Source: an uncultured Vampirovibrio sp.
GTDB taxonomy: Bacteria; Cyanobacteriota; Vampirovibrionia; Gastranaerophilales; Gastranaerophilaceae
DNA: 64,000 nucleotides
Direction: 5' to 3'
Assembly (NCBI GenBank): GCA_910577515.1
Contig: CAJTLW010000007.1
Span: 58,193-122,192 of the forward strand
How positions within the stretch are numbered: the stretch's first letter is position 1; the number at the start of each line of letters is the position of its first letter. The position numbers and the translations under genes are program-made. Below are positions 61,683-64,000 of this stretch, piece by piece. The notes under the pieces were generated by a model. It did no database searches, had not been told where the DNA came from, and saw only the letters and a program-made list of their open reading frames with translations.

Positions 61683-62651
61683 TTAAGGCATAATCTCCAT
61701 ATTATCATCACTACTTCCGCCGGAAATGCTAGTTTTTACATTTCCTGCCGCATTAAATTCTTTCGGACTCATCGTCATAGTTATAACATCCGCTTCCACT
61801 GTGCTTGCGCCCTGTGTTATTTTTGAACGCCCTGTAAACACAACTTTATTCGGTTTTTGTGTTGCTTTATCAATAAAAACCTGTGCCTTTGGTCCAACTG
61901 CCGTATAATCTTTAAATTTTATACAAACATTACCCCCTGCAATAATATTGTTCGTATTTCTGTTATATTGCTGAAACCTTGCAGTTACATAAAGTCTTGA
62001 CCCGTCTTCAAAAGTAACATCCGTACTTGTATTGCCAGACATTTGATACTCCTGCATTGCAGGCTTATATTCAAACTTATTTCCCTTTAAAACGTTTGAT
62101 TTTTCCTTCATTACAACGTTTCCGGTTAATTTTAAATTCTGAACTTCGCCATTTTTGTCAATAATTGCACTTGCAGAATTTGAAAAAGTTTCAACATCCT
62201 GGTAATGAACAATTACCGAGCCATCTGCCCTCATTACTTTTGTATTTGTATCATATTCCTGTGAATCAGAATTTATCATAATTAAAGGCTGTCTGTCTTT
62301 CATCATAATAGATTGCGTATTACCTTCAGCTCTAAGGGTTTTATTTATTAGAGAAACTTTCATTATGTTTGCTTTAATTTCATGTTTTTTATTATCTTTG
62401 TTTTGAAAAGCATAAGGATTATCAAAAAACACGGCCAAAGAAGGTTTTTTAGATTTCGGCTCCAAATCAAGCTCTGCTCTCGGACTTTTTACAGTAACAT
62501 CCCCAACCTTAACCTTCACATCCCCTGAAAAAAAACCTTTATTGTTATCAAGGTTTATTTGTTGGTTAGCAGCCTCAATCACAACATTGGCACAATTTGC
62601 TCCAATTATTGTAAAAGACATTATTATGAGTGTTAAAACTATTTTTTTCAT
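61683..62651 (-). CDS. Large LptA-like periplasmic LPS bridge protein
   Basis: 322 residues with a signal peptide (about 1-20, ending GANCA). Two OstA/LptA-like beta repeats are seen, the first about 25-165 (ADGSVIVHYQDVETFSNSA) and the second about 170-300 (MKEKSNVLKGNKFEYKPAM; ARFQQYNRNTNNIIAGGN). Standard LptA has about 180 residues and one such domain; a double-length form could bridge the periplasm with fewer protomers. It overlaps lptC by one base upstream and lpxI follows within 3 bases. Role in LPS transport is inferred from fold and context. Confidence 0.82.
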   Translation of the reverse strand: MKKIVLTLIIMSFTIIGANCANVVIEAANQQINLDNNKGFFSGDVKVKVGDVTVKSPRAELDLEPKSKKPSLAVFFDNPYAFQNKDNKKHEIKANIMKVSLINKTLRAEGNTQSIMMKDRQPLIMINSDSQEYDTNTKVMRADGSVIVHYQDVETFSNSASAIIDKNGEVQNLKLTGNVVMKEKSNVLKGNKFEYKPAMQEYQMSGNTSTDVTFEDGSRLYVTARFQQYNRNTNNIIAGGNVCIKFKDYTAVGPKAQVFIDKATQKPNKVVFTGRSKITQGASTVEADVITMTMSPKEFNAAGNVKTSISGGSSDDNMEIMP

Positions 62652-63274
62652 TATTTTTTACCCCCGAGACTCAGGTTAAACGAGCTTTTTTCACCGGTGC
62701 TATCATCTTTTTTTGTATCAAATATTGAAGAAACACACTTTCCTTCAATTCTAAATTTCGTAAAATCGTAGTTAAATATTGCTTTTTCGCTTCTTGCTTC
62801 AAACATATCCTTGCTTTTTACAAGAACATTCCCTGATGCCACAATATCCTCATCTCTGCCTTTCCAGACAATTTTATCTGCTTTTATAGAATATCCTTCT
62901 TTTGCAACAATTAAAGTGTCTCCTTCAAGGGTAATAACTTTTTCATCTTCTTTATATGTACCCCTGCTTGATTCCACACTTAAAACCACTTCATTTTCTT
63001 TATTGTAAAAATTTCCCATGGCATTTTCTAAAACCACAAGGCCTGAAGTACTCTCATAGCTGCCTTTTTTTGCGTAAAGTTCCCAATAAACTTTTTCATC
63101 TTTTGTTTCTGTTAAAACAAGATTTCCAACTACAACCCGTCTGCTTTTAACATCGTCAGACACCGAATTTGAACGTATGTCTTTTGTCACAATCCAAGAC
63201 CATATAAAGCCAAAAAGACAAATGCCAAAAACTGTTAAAAATACGCCGGTGTAGATTTTCTTCTTATTCAACAT
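62651..63274 (-). CDS. lptC: LptC-like inner-membrane anchored LPS export protein
   Basis: 207 residues. An N-terminal membrane anchor (about 7-28, TGVFLTVFGICLFGFIW) is followed by an LptC/OstA-type beta-jellyroll (LVLTETKDEKVYWELYAKKG; VLENAMGNFYNKENEVVLS). It receives LPS from LptBFG and hands it to LptA. Its gene is the first of the LPS group; on the minus strand TGCTAGAAT lies about 10 bases before the ATG as an extended -10, giving a very short leader. Divergent from the tRNA-fMet fragment. Confidence 0.85.
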   Translation of the reverse strand: MLNKKKIYTGVFLTVFGICLFGFIWSWIVTKDIRSNSVSDDVKSRRVVVGNLVLTETKDEKVYWELYAKKGSYESTSGLVVLENAMGNFYNKENEVVLSVESSRGTYKEDEKVITLEGDTLIVAKEGYSIKADKIVWKGRDEDIVASGNVLVKSKDMFEARSEKAIFNYDFTKFRIEGKCVSSIFDTKKDDSTGEKSSFNLSLGGKK

Positions 63275-63439
63275 AACAAATTTAATTCTAGCATGAACAC
63301 CATTCTTCTTTGCAAATTTTGTGAAATTATGTTACAAGGAGAATAATTTTTAATCACAAAGAACTACTTTTTTGACATTATATACAAAAACTTGATTTTT
63401 TATTTTCAGCGTTTAATAATGGGGTATACAAGTAAATAT

Positions 63440-63478
<39 letters not shown>

Positions 63479-63578
63479 GACTCATTTAAAATTTGGTTCC
63501 TTGCTTGCCCCTGTACAATAATGTAAGTGTTATTGGCATTTATAGAATACTTAATTTTTTGCTTTAAATTGTAGGGAA

Positions 63579-63599
63579 GACCTACAATTATTGTAGGTC
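63579..63599. promoter_or_regulatory. Inverted repeat near the integrase end
   Basis: GACCTACAAT and ATTGTAGGTC flank a single T. Further ATTGTAGG- and TGTACAAT-like repeats lie nearby. It could be a terminator for the integrase gene or recombinase arm-type sites. Confidence 0.45.
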
Positions 63600-63653
63600 A
63601 ATTTGTGTACAATTTTCTTTTTATTTTCTTTCATTTTTATTCCCCCGTTTTTG

Positions 63654-64000
63654 CTATTTGTGCGGTATAAGTTCATCAGGAATTTCTTTTTCATTACTGT
63701 TAAATATCCTTTTAAGGCGATTACTTTGAAGGTCTGCAAGTTCTTCCAATTGATGTGGCAATACGTGCGTATATGTATCTAAAGTAATACCTATACCGCT
63801 ATGCCCAAGCCATTTTGAAACCTTCTTTATATCTGCTTTTCCTTCAAATAATGCCGTAGCGCAGGAATGCCTGAATGAATGTATTTTATAGTGTTCAATG
63901 CCTGCTTCTTTAAGTCGTTTATTAACAAAGGCTCTAAATGTTGTATCACATATAAAATCGCCATCATCTTTTGCAAATACAAGGTCAAGCTGCCTAAAAT
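63654..64000 (-). CDS. Tyrosine recombinase/integrase, C-terminal part (5' beyond window)
   Basis: The frame is open from the window edge to a TAG at 63654-63656, giving about 115 residues. Catalytic motifs of the phage-integrase family: HSFRHSCATALFEG (the H-x-x-R pair), WLGHSGIGITLDTYTHV (the later His and the nucleophile Tyr). It faces the tRNA-fMet half-gene about 175 bases away, the usual place of an integrase at the edge of an integrated element. The N-terminal arm-binding and core domains are not in view, so element type cannot be read. Conserved motif spacing makes the family call firm. Confidence 0.9.
   Translation of the reverse strand, partial: FRQLDLVFAKDDGDFICDTTFRAFVNKRLKEAGIEHYKIHSFRHSCATALFEGKADIKKVSKWLGHSGIGITLDTYTHVLPHQLEELADLQSNRLKRIFNSNEKEIPDELIPHK

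Overview
The window reads as an AT-rich, non-photosynthetic, diderm bacterium. The best fit from recognised gene families is a gut-type relative of the cyanobacteria (Melainabacteria/Vampirovibrionia, order Gastranaerophilales); this is inference from gene content and protein style, not a database match. Pointers are: lipid A and LPS-export genes (lptC, an lptA-like gene, lpxI, lpxB) together with RNase Y/YmdB and Mini-RNase III; a full three-domain NifU with NifS; a type IV pilus/type II secretion-like locus; a biotin-dependent decarboxylase with its membrane beta subunit; and several hypothetical proteins carrying short N-F-x-G-like segments, a style I associate with that order. No photosynthesis genes are seen.

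Layout. 1-4.3 kb: three tandem paralogous APC amino acid permeases (the first truncated by the window edge). 4.3-7.5 kb: a degenerate HD-GYP protein, then metX-metW. 7.5-10.3 kb: a very large glycine-rich prepilin-like protein. 10.4-12.9 kb: a small HTH protein, tpiA and bioA. 12.9-19.9 kb: a pilus/secretion operon (PilP/GspC-like protein, secretin, ATPase, platform protein). 20.1-26.1 kb: obgE, a putative lipoprotein, and an RNA-turnover cluster (rny, ymdB-type phosphoesterase, PHP phosphoesterase). 26.4-31.5 kb: lineage-type hypotheticals and a GH35 beta-galactosidase-like gene cut by one in-frame stop. 31.7-37.5 kb: a 191-base palindromic, 6S-like element, ruvC, mtnA, serC, a 72-bp tandem repeat and glmS. 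37.7-45.2 kb: tRNA-Ile, argS, nifU-nifS and hypotheticals. 45.2-52.9 kb: mrnC, a sensorless histidine kinase with a REC-GGDEF-like-REC partner, a Nudix regulator, dnaX, an LD-carboxypeptidase and rmuC. 52.9-63.3 kb: tRNA-Arg, a JAMM-type protein, oadB-oadA-birA, nnrD, a SPOUT methyltransferase, a CDP-alcohol phosphatidyltransferase, lpxB, lpxI, lptA-like and lptC. 63.4-64 kb: the 5' half of an initiator tRNA broken exactly after the anticodon loop, followed by the end of a tyrosine recombinase gene, which looks like the left edge of an integrated element.

Functional links. BirA probably biotinylates the OadA-type subunit encoded next to it. LptC, the LptA-like protein, LpxI and LpxB form a compact lipid A/LPS group. 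RNase Y, YmdB and the PHP enzyme form an RNA-decay group. The pilus operon and the glycine-rich prepilin probably serve one surface machine.

The observations I rate highest are: the tRNA-fMet/integrase junction; a recurrent -10 hexamer placed 6 or 7 bases before the start codon of at least nine genes, which predicts leaderless mRNAs; the 191-base palindromic RNA or element; the glycine-rich prepilin; the JAMM protein; the stop-interrupted GH35 gene; and partial tRNA duplications beside two intact tRNA genes.
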